This document shows, piece by piece, positions 49,251-57,278 of a DNA stretch of 64,000 bases. Source of the stretch: Flavobacterium jumunjinense (GTDB taxonomy: Bacteria; Bacteroidota; Bacteroidia; Flavobacteriales; Flavobacteriaceae); NCBI RefSeq assembly GCF_021650975.2, contig NZ_CP091285.1, forward strand, positions 372,001 through 436,000, written 5' to 3'. The translations under genes were made by a program, and so were the position numbers. Each line of letters begins with the position of its first letter. Position 1 is the first letter of the stretch. The notes beneath the pieces are model-generated. The model had not been told where the DNA came from, did no database searches, and worked only from the letters and a program-made list of their open reading frames with translations.

Positions 49251-49799
49251 ATGAGTCAAAGTTTAACAGCCTCTTCGGCACAAATTGATGTACTTGTAGT
49301 CATAGACACAGAATATATCAAAAATAATTTTCCAAGGAACACAGATCCTAACAATGCTCAAGGAATAAATCATAATAGTCAATATATGATTTGTTACAGC
49401 CCTAGAGGAATTGTTTCTGGTCAAGGAACTGCAGATTTAAGTTTTAAAGCTAATGTTGGAGATAATGTTTCATTTAGAAGCACATCAATTCAGCAAAATT
49501 CTGATGATGCCGTAATTCTTTACGGAATTAAATACTGGAAAGGAGATAAAGTATTTAATACATTTACTACAAATATTGTTACAAGAAATAGAGCCGTTCA
49601 ACCTGATCCAGATCAATTAAATGGTATTCCTCCAATTTTAACGTCTCAAAACTTTACAAGTTACGATTCTAAAATTGCTAGAGGTGGAACTGAAAACTTC
49701 TATGTGTACATTGCAGTTTATACACTTGCATCTGATGGTCAAACACAAGAATTATATGGTTATTATTATTGGGATCCTCAAGTTGTAGTTCCTTCTTAA
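49251..49799 (+). CDS. AidA/PixA-family inclusion-body protein
   Basis: A 182-residue protein without signal peptide. IDVLVVIDTEYIKNNFP, INHNSQYMICYSPRG, GQGTADLSFKANVGDNVSFR and LYGYYYWDPQVVVP are the full AidA/PixA family pattern. PixA of Xenorhabdus forms cytoplasmic inclusion bodies; AidA of Ralstonia is controlled by quorum sensing. The molecular function is unknown. It carries leader copy 4 and is separated from the main island by the Msr/SelO genes. A terminator and a second family member follow. Confidence 0.85.
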   Translation: MSQSLTASSAQIDVLVVIDTEYIKNNFPRNTDPNNAQGINHNSQYMICYSPRGIVSGQGTADLSFKANVGDNVSFRSTSIQQNSDDAVILYGIKYWKGDKVFNTFTTNIVTRNRAVQPDPDQLNGIPPILTSQNFTSYDSKIARGGTENFYVYIAVYTLASDGQTQELYGYYYWDPQVVVPS

Positions 49800-49834
49800 T
49801 TTTTATCAACTTTATTTTATAAAGATCTAATTGA

Positions 49835-49870
49835 AAGCACGAACTTGGTTTTCCTTGTTCGTGTTTTTTT
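49835..49870 (+). terminator. Terminator between the two AidA/PixA genes
   Basis: CACGAAC (49838-49844) pairs with GTTCGTG (49857-49863), followed by T7. Its position suggests partial termination and differential expression of the second gene. Confidence 0.75.
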
Positions 49871-49885
49871 AAAATCAAAAATATA

Positions 49886-50440
49886 ATGACACCTTCTATT
49901 TCAATTATTCAAAAAACAACTTTTAAAATTTTGATTGTGATTGATACAATTGAAATCAAACAGAAGTATCCAAACCCTAATAATAATCTCGATGAACCAA
50001 TTAAAATAGGCCAGGGAAATTGGTATACTATTTACCCTTATAGAGATAATATTGAACAAACAAATTCTCTACATTTTGTTTCACTTAAAGTTCAAAAAAA
50101 AGATAAAATTGTTATTTCAGGAATTTCTATTGATGGAGGTTCATCTGACGCGATTATTTTGAATGAAATTCAGAATTACAATTCAAGGAATGAGACTTTT
50201 AGTCCATTTGAATCTATTTGCGTATCTAAAAAAATGATTCTTAACAATCCAAATAGTGATGAAGAACTATCTATTATTAGTAGTGATCAAAATTTTATAT
50301 GGTTTGAATCTGTAATTTCTAATTTTGGAAAAAGCAAGATTGATATCATTTTCTCTATATATAATTTAGATGACGATGGTAATCAGCAAAGTTTATATGG
50401 TTGCTTTTGTTTTCCTTTGCATTTCAAAATTTATGAGTAA
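49886..50440 (+). CDS. Second AidA/PixA-family protein
   Basis: A 184-residue paralog of the protein at 49251. It has KILIVIDTIEIKQKYPNP, IGQGNWYTIYPYRD, VQKKDKIVISGISIDGGSSD, FSIYNLDDDGNQQSLYGCFC. It lacks the AidA-typical NHNSQYMIC segment, so it is more diverged. Fifteen nt separate it from the terminator of the first gene, and no leader copy precedes it. It converges with the SRPBCC gene, with 3 nt between. Confidence 0.75.
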   Translation: MTPSISIIQKTTFKILIVIDTIEIKQKYPNPNNNLDEPIKIGQGNWYTIYPYRDNIEQTNSLHFVSLKVQKKDKIVISGISIDGGSSDAIILNEIQNYNSRNETFSPFESICVSKKMILNNPNSDEELSIISSDQNFIWFESVISNFGKSKIDIIFSIYNLDDDGNQQSLYGCFCFPLHFKIYE

Positions 50441-50443
50441 ACT

Positions 50444-50902
50444 TTACATAGAATTCATTTCTGATTTTTTTTTCAAAACTTTATTTCGAAACAAGAGAAA
50501 ATGTAACAAATGCTTTTTCAAAAATAAATAATCAAATAATTTCCCAAAGATTCCAAATGGTGTTTCATACTGCAAAATATCTTGCATTATGGTAATACCA
50601 TTTTTTACTTCGAATAAATGTTGATGTTTAAAGCTATTAAATTTCCCCTTCAATTGCTCGTCTATAAAATAAGTGTAAAAATCCATTTCTGAAATAATAC
50701 TTTGATGTTGTAAATAAAAACCAAAGTGTTTTCCTTTCCAAGTCACAGTTTCTCCTTTTTCAATTAATCCAGAAGTTTTTCCAGCTATCGCTTTTTCATG
50801 AGTTTGACTCGCTGATTCTTGGTGCAAATCGATATCACGACTATTATTAAATACGACTTCAATAGGAGCATTAATTTCTGTTGTGAGATATATGGTTGTC
50901 AT
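50444..50902 (-). CDS. SRPBCC-fold protein
   Basis: A 152-residue START/SRPBCC-like protein: TTIYLTTEINAPIEVVFNNS, RDIDLHQESASQTHEKAIAG, GETVTWKGKHFGFYLQH and DILQYETPFGIFGKLFD. Such proteins bind hydrophobic ligands, and similar ones are annotated as cell-division-inhibitor-like without proof. The ATG at 50902 is chosen because the upstream in-frame ATG lies inside the inverted repeat at 50928. It belongs to the minus-strand cluster 50444-55692. Confidence 0.75.
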   Translation of the reverse strand: MTTIYLTTEINAPIEVVFNNSRDIDLHQESASQTHEKAIAGKTSGLIEKGETVTWKGKHFGFYLQHQSIISEMDFYTYFIDEQLKGKFNSFKHQHLFEVKNGITIMQDILQYETPFGIFGKLFDYLFLKKHLLHFLLFRNKVLKKKSEMNSM

Positions 50903-50927
50903 TTTAAATCTATTGATGTATTTACTA

Positions 50928-50970
50928 ATCTTTGACAAAATTTTACTAATTAAAAAACTTTGTCAAAGAT
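50928..50970. promoter_or_regulatory. 12+12 nt inverted repeat before the SRPBCC gene
   Basis: ATCTTTGACAAA (50928-50939) and TTTGTCAAAGAT (50959-50970) are perfect reverse complements around 19 nt. The arms supply TTTG elements on the minus strand, so the site overlaps where a promoter for the SRPBCC gene would lie. It suggests independent control of this last gene in the cluster. Confidence 0.55.
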
Positions 50971-50984
50971 ATTTGTTTCAATAA

Positions 50985-51371
50985 CTATCCATTAATTACT
51001 AAAGGTTGTACTTTCTGATTTTCATTTGCTTTACGTTTTCCTCTAAAGAATAAATATAAATTTAAAAACAGCATGATTCCTAAGTAGATTGAAAAACCAC
51101 CAATTTTATAACTTAAATTTTCAATTAATGATTGATACGAGTTGTCATTAATACTCATTTCTAATATTCGTAAAGCAAAACCAAGGTTTAAGAGGTAAAA
51201 ACCTGTTTCGAATAGTTTATTTGTCGCTAAAGCAATTTCTTCTCGACCTTTAAAAATGTCGAGCATGTAAATTTTGCTATTATTAAAAAGTGTTTTTGAA
51301 ACATAATAGGTTAAGAACAAAGCAACTGGTAAATAAATAGCGTAACCGATTAAAATTTTTGAAGTTTCCAT
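50985..51371 (-). CDS. Small membrane protein, paralog of 51382
   Basis: A 128-residue protein with four predicted helices. FNNSKIYMLDIFKGREEIAL and GFYLLNLGFALRILE align with FNNGNIYVSQLIPDHEELCQ and GYYLLNIGYCAMTIV in the neighbouring gene, so the pair arose by duplication. Function unknown. It is 10 nt downstream of that gene and is followed by the inverted repeat at 50928. Confidence 0.65.
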   Translation of the reverse strand: METSKILIGYAIYLPVALFLTYYVSKTLFNNSKIYMLDIFKGREEIALATNKLFETGFYLLNLGFALRILEMSINDNSYQSLIENLSYKIGGFSIYLGIMLFLNLYLFFRGKRKANENQKVQPLVING

Positions 51372-51381
51372 AATTCTGATT

Positions 51382-51726
51382 TTAAATTAATTTTTTAATG
51401 TATTTAGTAAGTAAAAAAATATTGATGTAATGCATCACTGCAATTGTTATTATGATAATTGCAGATTTTGAAGCGATAATTTCAATTAAATGATTTGTAG
51501 TTATTATTCTTTGCCAAGAAACAATAGTCATGGCACAATAGCCAATATTGAGTAAATAATAACCAATTAGTAACATCTGATTAATTCTCTGACAAAGTTC
51601 TTCATGATCAGGAATTAGCTGTGAAACATAAATATTTCCATTATTAAAACATATTTTACCCACTTTTATGATGATGAAAAAAGTAATGATAAAATAAATG
51701 AGGTAGCCAATGATATTCAAGTTCAT
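51382..51726 (-). CDS. Small membrane protein
   Basis: A 114-residue protein with four predicted helices, paralogous to the product at 50985. It overlaps the epimerase gene upstream by 4 nt, showing translational coupling. Function unknown. Confidence 0.65.
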   Translation of the reverse strand: MNLNIIGYLIYFIITFFIIIKVGKICFNNGNIYVSQLIPDHEELCQRINQMLLIGYYLLNIGYCAMTIVSWQRIITTNHLIEIIASKSAIIIITIAVMHYINIFLLTKYIKKLI

Positions 51727-52631
51727 GATACTAAATCATTAAAGGTTTTCTCAATTGTATCGTACTTAAACCTAAATCCTTTTTGAAGTAATCGATCTGG
51801 AATTACGTTTCTGCTTTTCAAAACTAATTCAGGTTCTGTTCCAATCATTTTTGCTCCTAATCTCAAAAGAAACAAAGGTGTTGGTAAACCAATTGGCATT
51901 CCAATAGCTTTTCGCAATTGCTTCATGAATTGCTCATTCTTTATTGGTTTTAGTGAAACAACATTAATCACTCCAGTCAATTTTTCTTGTAGAATAAACT
52001 CAATAGCTCTTACCATGTCTAGTTCATGAATCCAACTCACGAATTGACTCCCTTTCCCTTGTTTTCCTCCTAGTCCAAACTGAGCCAATCGTTTTAAAGG
52101 AATAAATGCACCACCTTTTTTGCCTAAAACAATTGAGGTTCGCAAAGCCGTTTTTAAAGTATTCTTAGTTGGCACTTCAAAAAAAGTTTGCTCCCAAGTT
52201 TTGGCTACATTCATAGAGAAGTCGTCTCCTATTTCTCCATTTTCTTCCGTCATTTGTTTGTCTTCAGAATGTCTGTAAATAGTAGCTGTTGATGAGTTTA
52301 ACCAATGCTTTGGTGGATTTGCACAACTTAAAACCGCAATATTTAAAACAGCAGTACTATCAACTCTTGATGCTAGAATTTCTTTTTTATTTTCATCTGT
52401 GTAACGACAATCTACTGATTTCCCAGCAAGGTTTATTAATACATCTGCATTTTCTAATTCGTTTTCCCAACCTGTTAGTGTTTTGGCATCCCAATGCACA
52501 TATTTTACTTTGTCTTTTATTTGATCAGTACCTCTTGTTAAAACTACAATTTCAGTATATTCTTTTTTAAAATAATTGACTAGAACTTGACCTAAAAAAC
52601 CAGTTCCCGCAGCTATGATTATTTTTTTCAT
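51723..52631 (-). CDS. TIGR01777-family NAD(P)-dependent epimerase-like protein
   Basis: A 302-residue Rossmann-fold protein. It starts KKIIIAAGTGFLGQVLVNYF and has NADVLINLAGKSVDCRY and FVSWIHELDMVRAIEFILQ, with a conserved C-terminal domain (GFRFKYDTIEKTFNDL). TIGR01777 proteins are sometimes annotated as cell-division inhibitors, but their substrate is unknown. It is often found beside SRPBCC and DCC1-like genes, as here. Confidence 0.85.
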   Translation of the reverse strand: MKKIIIAAGTGFLGQVLVNYFKKEYTEIVVLTRGTDQIKDKVKYVHWDAKTLTGWENELENADVLINLAGKSVDCRYTDENKKEILASRVDSTAVLNIAVLSCANPPKHWLNSSTATIYRHSEDKQMTEENGEIGDDFSMNVAKTWEQTFFEVPTKNTLKTALRTSIVLGKKGGAFIPLKRLAQFGLGGKQGKGSQFVSWIHELDMVRAIEFILQEKLTGVINVVSLKPIKNEQFMKQLRKAIGMPIGLPTPLFLLRLGAKMIGTEPELVLKSRNVIPDRLLQKGFRFKYDTIEKTFNDLVS

Positions 52632-52634
52632 TTG

Positions 52635-53456
52635 TTATAAATTTAGGATGAATAGTAATGCAATAATTCGATATAAAATCCATGTTAGTGTTAAAAACTT
52701 AGGCAACTGTAAAAGGCTTACTCTTCTATAATGTTCCAATATCATTAAGTTTACAGTTAGTCCAAACCAACTTAAAATAACATATTCATTTATTAATGTA
52801 AATTGGTTTAACAATAGAATTGGTAATAACATTAAACTTCCCATTACAGAAACAGTAACTAGATTCCCAATATAGTTGAATTGCTTTTGTTTGCTTAATT
52901 TTAGAATAAATAGAAATTGAAAGCCAATTTGTCCGACTGCTAAAAGTAATTCTCTAGTAAAATTCCCTTTTGGCAAAAGAGAAATCATTTCTGCGTATTG
53001 AAACAAAACAATGGCTGTGAAAAGAGTAGCAAAAACGATGTATAACAATCTATATTTCACGTTAAAACTAGGAACACATTGAATAGTAGTATCACTTGTA
53101 ATTTTGCTTGGAGCAATTACTTTTCTATTATAAGAAATAAACTTGTATAGTTTTTTTAAGCAATAATTTATTGGTTTCCAGTTTCCAACTTTTTCCATCC
53201 AAGGAAATGAATTCCCTATTACTTTTAGTAAACTATCAATACCATATAAAGTAGTTTTGTTTTTTGTGTCCACCAAAGCAATTTCGTCTTTAGCTCTATC
53301 TAAATCAATGTAGTTTTGCTCTTCATTTGTTAAAGTAACAAAAGGTTTTCTTCCATTTTTATCTAACATATTCGCTTTAATAAATACAGCAGTATATAGG
53401 TTGCACATTGGACAATCTTCATCATAAAGAAGCATATGGTTTGTTAATGTTTTCAT
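52635..53456 (-). CDS. DCC1-like (DUF393) membrane protein
   Basis: A 273-residue protein. The N-terminal domain has the DxDCPxC motif (YDEDCPMCNLYTAVFIK) of DUF393/DCC1-like thiol proteins, and the C-terminal half has four or more membrane helices. The CxxC suggests thiol-disulfide chemistry, but the function is unproven. It overlaps the upstream gene by 35 nt and precedes the epimerase gene by 3 nt. Confidence 0.78.
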   Translation of the reverse strand: MKTLTNHMLLYDEDCPMCNLYTAVFIKANMLDKNGRKPFVTLTNEEQNYIDLDRAKDEIALVDTKNKTTLYGIDSLLKVIGNSFPWMEKVGNWKPINYCLKKLYKFISYNRKVIAPSKITSDTTIQCVPSFNVKYRLLYIVFATLFTAIVLFQYAEMISLLPKGNFTRELLLAVGQIGFQFLFILKLSKQKQFNYIGNLVTVSVMGSLMLLPILLLNQFTLINEYVILSWFGLTVNLMILEHYRRVSLLQLPKFLTLTWILYRIIALLFILNL

Positions 53457-53796
53457 ATTCTTTGATGAGTTTGGTTAAAATAATAAAGAAATAAGTAGCA
53501 ACTATTAATGGAGTTACAAGTATTATTACGCATGAAGTTTCAAAATCAATTACTGCAAATCTATATTTAAATGTTAAAAACAAAATCAGTGTTTCAATAA
53601 TTACAAGAATCCAATAAATTGTCAAATATTTTTTTGCTTTATTAGATTGAGTATATAAATGAGCCGTTAAAAAAAAAGCCGAAACTATCTGAACAAAACC
53701 TAAGACAATTAATCCAACTGGACCACCATAGAAAGTTAGCATCAAAGCTAAAGTTGCATAGAATACTCCCTTATTAATTTTTAATATTGTTTTCAT
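53422..53796 (-). CDS. Small membrane protein
   Basis: A 124-residue protein with about four membrane helices, beginning MKTILKINKGVFYATLALML. It is related in style to the other small cluster proteins but not clearly paralogous. It overlaps the genes on both sides (4 and 35 nt). Function unknown. Confidence 0.65.
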   Translation of the reverse strand: MKTILKINKGVFYATLALMLTFYGGPVGLIVLGFVQIVSAFFLTAHLYTQSNKAKKYLTIYWILVIIETLILFLTFKYRFAVIDFETSCVIILVTPLIVATYFFIILTKLIKEYENINKPYASL

Positions 53797-54794
53797 GATA
53801 TTGTTCTTTTATTTTCTACACTTATTTCAGAACCTCTTGCAAGAATAACAGAACTTGGTTTAATGTTCTTTAAATGTGCAAAATCACTTCCATAGACCTT
53901 TTCAAAATCTACATCAATTTTTGTATCAATAACTGGATATTGTTCCCATCTTGGATGTTTTACCTCATATTCAAATGTTGTTGAATTATTAAGCTTTGTA
54001 TAACCAAAATAATGTTCGCAAATGAAATCGGCTTCTGTATTTTCTTCAATAGGCAATAATACATTTTTAGCTGTTATTTCCATCGAATTCCATTTATTAT
54101 CAATATTCCATTGGTAAACATAATCAGTTGTTTCTTTAGATGATGTGATACTATGCTTCATAGGAAGTGTTTGATAATGTTCTTTGTAAATGGTATTGGC
54201 AACCAAAGTCAAAGCGTGTTTTGGAACAATCTCTTTAATAAAAACAACACCACGTTTCCATTCATTATTTTTTTCTAACATCTCAAAGCGTTTTACATAG
54301 AATCGAAGGTTTACTTCTTCAAAATTAATATGAAAAGGAATTTTTAGTCCTAATAATTTTGTGTCCAGGAATAAGAAACCAACAAGACTCACATAACATT
54401 TTCCTTCATACAAATCGATTTCAGTTCCTTTTGGAAGGTATTTCTCTAAAATTTTTGGATCAACTTCATAATTGATTAATGCTAAATTTTTCCAGTTTGC
54501 AGTTAAGAAGCTATTTGATTTTCTATTGTAAAAGTGAATAATGTATGTTAGAAAGAAAATTAAAAATATCGGAATTAAAAAAGTCCAGTTAAAATCTCCA
54601 TTCCAGATACAAAAAAACAGTCCAGTTATAATGAAATAAACATAAATCAATTTATTTTTTGGATAAAGAAATAGAAAAAGAGTAGCCGCAACAACTTGAA
54701 GAAAACCAGTAATTGGCAATCCATAAGCACCGAATAATAAAAAAAGAAAGGCTGTCATGTTGATATATTTGATATACTTTAAAGGTGTTTTCAT
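53793..54794 (-). CDS. DUF2071 (YqjF-like) protein with membrane N-terminus
   Basis: A 333-residue protein. Residues ~1-90 hold about four membrane helices; the rest is a DUF2071 domain with NYEVDPKILEKYLPKGTEID, CYVSLVGFLFLD and FHINFEEVNLRFYV. Soluble DUF2071 proteins such as Bacillus YqjF are stress-related with unknown activity. Fusion to a membrane part is a variant layout. It is coupled to the downstream gene by a 4-nt overlap. Confidence 0.78.
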   Translation of the reverse strand: MKTPLKYIKYINMTAFLFLLFGAYGLPITGFLQVVAATLFLFLYPKNKLIYVYFIITGLFFCIWNGDFNWTFLIPIFLIFFLTYIIHFYNRKSNSFLTANWKNLALINYEVDPKILEKYLPKGTEIDLYEGKCYVSLVGFLFLDTKLLGLKIPFHINFEEVNLRFYVKRFEMLEKNNEWKRGVVFIKEIVPKHALTLVANTIYKEHYQTLPMKHSITSSKETTDYVYQWNIDNKWNSMEITAKNVLLPIEENTEADFICEHYFGYTKLNNSTTFEYEVKHPRWEQYPVIDTKIDVDFEKVYGSDFAHLKNIKPSSVILARGSEISVENKRTIS

Positions 54795-54797
54795 GAT

Positions 54798-55130
54798 TTA
54801 ATTTTTAGTATTGTAAACTATTACAGAAAGATAGATGGCTAAAACAATCGGAATTGGAAACAATATATAAGTAAGAATAGCGAAATAACCCAAACCTGCA
54901 TTGATTATCCACATCGTGAAAAACAAACCAACACTTCCAGCATAAATTCGTAATTGTTTATTTTCAGGATTGTTAAACAACATGCTTAGACCAATAATGA
55001 CTTGAATTAAACCTGTTAACATTAATGATGCGACTGCCATTGCAATCGCCTCCACATTAAAAATGCTTAAGCATAAAAACATAATTGGTAATCCTATCGC
55101 AAATGTGTTCCAATATTGTATCGTTTTCAT
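54798..55130 (-). CDS. Small membrane protein, first of the operon
   Basis: A 110-residue protein with about four membrane helices (MKTIQYWNTFAIGLPIMFLC, LTGLIQVIIGLSMLF). It begins the tightly packed run 55130-50985 on the minus strand. An inverted repeat at 55147-55172 lies just upstream, 16 nt from the ATG, and shares a half-site with one before the GbsR-like gene. Function unknown. Confidence 0.65.
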   Translation of the reverse strand: MKTIQYWNTFAIGLPIMFLCLSIFNVEAIAMAVASLMLTGLIQVIIGLSMLFNNPENKQLRIYAGSVGLFFTMWIINAGLGYFAILTYILFPIPIVLAIYLSVIVYNTKN

Positions 55131-55146
55131 AATTCTTTTTATTTTT

Positions 55147-55172
55147 AAACTTTCAGAAAAAAATGAAAGTTT
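55147..55172. promoter_or_regulatory. Inverted repeat before the membrane-protein operon
   Basis: AAACTTTCA (55147-55155) and TGAAAGTTT (55164-55172) are perfect complements around 8 nt. The TTTCA-N8-TGAAAGTTT part recurs at 55743-55764 upstream of the GbsR-like regulator gene, with the same spacing. Confidence 0.6.
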
Positions 55173-55185
55173 TGATTAAAATTTT

Positions 55186-55692
55186 TTATTTTTTCATAAA
55201 CTTAACTAACAATTGAGTAAGCCAATTATCTTTGTATTCGGTCATTTTATCCAAAATAGTATCGGCTTTTAAAACAAAATCATATAATTTAGTTGTTTGC
55301 TCAACGAAATGTTTTTCTTCATCTGTTTTGTTAGCATCTATAGACGAAACTTCCTTTAATACTTTTAAAGCGGGTTTTATTTCTCTCTTACTTCTTTCTC
55401 TTGAAATTTTTACTGCTAATTCATCTAAGTCTTTTTCAGCAGTAAAAAACTCTCTTCTTTCGCCAGGTTTATATTCTTTGTAAGCAATTCCCCAATCCAT
55501 CAAAGCACGAATATTCATACTTGCATTTCCTCTAGAAATTTGCAATTCTTCCATAATGTCTTCCATAGAAACAGGTTCATTACTAACCATTAATAAAGCA
55601 TGGATTTGTGCCATCGTTTTATTAATACCCCATTGAGAACCAAGAGCTCCCCAAGTTTGAACGAATTTATTTTTTGCTTCTTTGAATTGCAT
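55186..55692 (-). CDS. GbsR/MarR-type transcriptional regulator
   Basis: A 168-residue winged-helix regulator. FVQTWGALGSQWGINKTMAQ and VSMEDIMEELQISRGNASMN are the GbsR-type pattern, followed by GIAYKEYKPGERREFFTAE. GbsR family members are mostly repressors. The frame is open upstream from 55845, but the ATG at 55692 fits the family. It precedes the operon at 55130 by 55 nt, with matching inverted repeats before both, so it probably controls both itself and the operon. Confidence 0.82.
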   Translation of the reverse strand: MQFKEAKNKFVQTWGALGSQWGINKTMAQIHALLMVSNEPVSMEDIMEELQISRGNASMNIRALMDWGIAYKEYKPGERREFFTAEKDLDELAVKISRERSKREIKPALKVLKEVSSIDANKTDEEKHFVEQTTKLYDFVLKADTILDKMTEYKDNWLTQLLVKFMKK

Positions 55693-55742
55693 TTTTGATA
55701 TATCTAATTTTACAGTACAAATATATACATAAGTTTCCGAAG

Positions 55743-55764
55743 TTTCAAAAAAAAATGAAAGTTT
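55743..55764. promoter_or_regulatory. Matching operator-like site before the regulator gene
   Basis: TTTCA-N8-TGAAAGTTT has the same spacing and right half as the site at 55147. The left arm differs by one base from a perfect complement (AGTTTCA instead of ACTTTCA). It lies 51 nt from the regulator ATG on one side and 58 nt before the divergent gene at 55823 on the other. Confidence 0.55.
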
Positions 55765-55822
55765 ATTTTTTGGCACGTAAATTGAATATAGCTTTAGAAA
55801 TAACAAATTAAAGAAAACACTT

Positions 55823-56320
55823 ATGAGATCAATACAACTAAACAAAGTTAAACAAGTCCTACAAGAGAGGACAAAATTAGTATTTAGTGCTTTTATTTTA
55901 ATCTTTACACTACAAAGTAATGCACAAAGAGTATCGGTAAATATAAATGTTAATTCACATCCTAATCATGGCCATGGGCATTACGAAGACAGCCATCATC
56001 ATGAGAATGTAGTTGACTATTACTACTATCCTGAAATTGAAGTTTATTTTGACGTTCAATCTTCTATGTATATTTACTATGCTTCTAATGGTTGGATTAA
56101 ATCTAGATATTTACCAAGACACTGCAGTAATTATAATATTCAAAGAGGTTATAGAGTTGTATTGGACTATCATGGAAACCGACCTTATAATGATTTTCAT
56201 CATCATAAAAAAAGATATAAATGTAAACCTTATTACCAATCATGTTGTGAAAAAAGGCACAAACATAAATATCATAAAAAACATAGAAGAAACCATGACT
56301 ATGATGAAGATGATGATTAA
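55823..56320 (+). CDS. Exported His-rich protein
   Basis: A 165-residue protein. A hydrophobic stretch around residues 18-33 (KLVFSAFILIFTLQSNA) is a plausible signal peptide after a long n-region. The mature part is rich in His, Tyr and Lys, with HGHGHYEDSHHH near the start and a basic/His C-terminal third (HKHKYHKKHRRNHDYDEDDD), suggesting metal binding or an acidic/basic surface role. It is divergent from the GbsR-like gene and may share its operator. Function unknown. Confidence 0.62.
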   Translation: MRSIQLNKVKQVLQERTKLVFSAFILIFTLQSNAQRVSVNINVNSHPNHGHGHYEDSHHHENVVDYYYYPEIEVYFDVQSSMYIYYASNGWIKSRYLPRHCSNYNIQRGYRVVLDYHGNRPYNDFHHHKKRYKCKPYYQSCCEKRHKHKYHKKHRRNHDYDEDDD

Positions 56321-56354
56321 AAAGAAATAGAAGAATTTTTATTGTTAGACAACT

Positions 56355-56391
56355 AAAAGCGAATTATCATTTAATTGATAGTTCGCTTTTT
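56355..56391 (+). terminator. Terminator
   Basis: AAAAGCGAATTATCA pairs with TGATAGTTCGCTTTT (one mismatch) around TTTAAT. The rest of the 403-nt gap 56321-56723 holds no gene I can support; one 24-codon open frame at 56571 looks incidental. Confidence 0.75.
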
Positions 56392-56723
56392 ACATTTATA
56401 AATTATATCTGTTATATCATAAAAAGAACGATTAAGATTTCATCAATAAATTTTCATTCCAAAAAATATTTATTTTATTATGAATTTATCATTGTTCAAT
56501 ACTAATTGATGCTATTTAATTTGAATAGAAAAAGGATGTCCAAATTCTTTCAAATTAAAATCACAAAAAAATGTGTTTCATCAATAATGATTTTACAATA
56601 CGTGAATTAAGAATAGGTCAAGAAACTGTAAGTAGCTTGTAGATATAGATGTATTGGAAGTATTTTTGAACTGTTTTAAATCTGCAGATTAAACAACATT
56701 TATACAAACATAAAATCAAACAA

Positions 56724-57203
56724 ATGAAAAAAACAACTCTTTTATTTACATTATTAGGTTTAACACTTATTACAAGTTGTAGTACTGATGAGATAAATTT
56801 ATCAACTAATGAAAAACAGTCTCAGAAATCAGAAAAATGTGGTTTTGCCAACACTATAACACCAACAACAAAAATTTTAATTACAGATATATCAAGAGGG
56901 TTTTATGAAACAATTGAAATTCAAGGAAATCAAATAATGAAAAACAGTAGTGGAATTGTCCCTCCATCAAACTACACAATTACTTATTCAAATTTCAGCT
57001 TTTTAAATTATGAATTTTCTAGTTTAAATTTGTCTCAAATACCAACTTATCCAGCTCCTTCGAAAGATCACTTATTTGATGGAGCACAAATAGAGACATT
57101 AGAGATAATTCATAACGGAAGCTATTACTCTTCTCAGTCGTATGATAGAGGTAATCCACCAGTTGAAATAAAGGACTTTGTTAATTTTATTAAAAGTTTA
57201 TAA
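56724..57203 (+). CDS. Lipoprotein of unknown function
   Basis: A 159-residue protein with a lipoprotein signal MKKTTLLFTLLGLTLITSCS (Cys19 becomes lipidated). The mature part is polar and mostly beta-like (TPTTKILITDISRGFYET, YYSSQSYDRGNPPVEIKDF). No family is recognised. It is a single-gene unit that converges with aceF over a terminator. Confidence 0.65.
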   Translation: MKKTTLLFTLLGLTLITSCSTDEINLSTNEKQSQKSEKCGFANTITPTTKILITDISRGFYETIEIQGNQIMKNSSGIVPPSNYTITYSNFSFLNYEFSSLNLSQIPTYPAPSKDHLFDGAQIETLEIIHNGSYYSSQSYDRGNPPVEIKDFVNFIKSL

Positions 57204-57228
57204 TTAAAACAGAAGTTTACAAAACCAA

Positions 57229-57258
57229 AAAATCCCGACATATCGGGATTTTTTTTAT
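57229..57258. terminator. Bidirectional terminator
   Basis: AATCCCGA-cata-TCGGGATT with A-run before and T-run after lies between the lipoprotein gene and the E2 gene. Confidence 0.85.
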
Positions 57259-57278
57259 CTATATGTATTTTTAGAAAA

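Noticed and set aside
56571..56645. 24-codon open frame in the 403-nt gap
   Set aside because: It is short, has no leader-like or membrane feature, no neighbour relationship and no recognisable motif.
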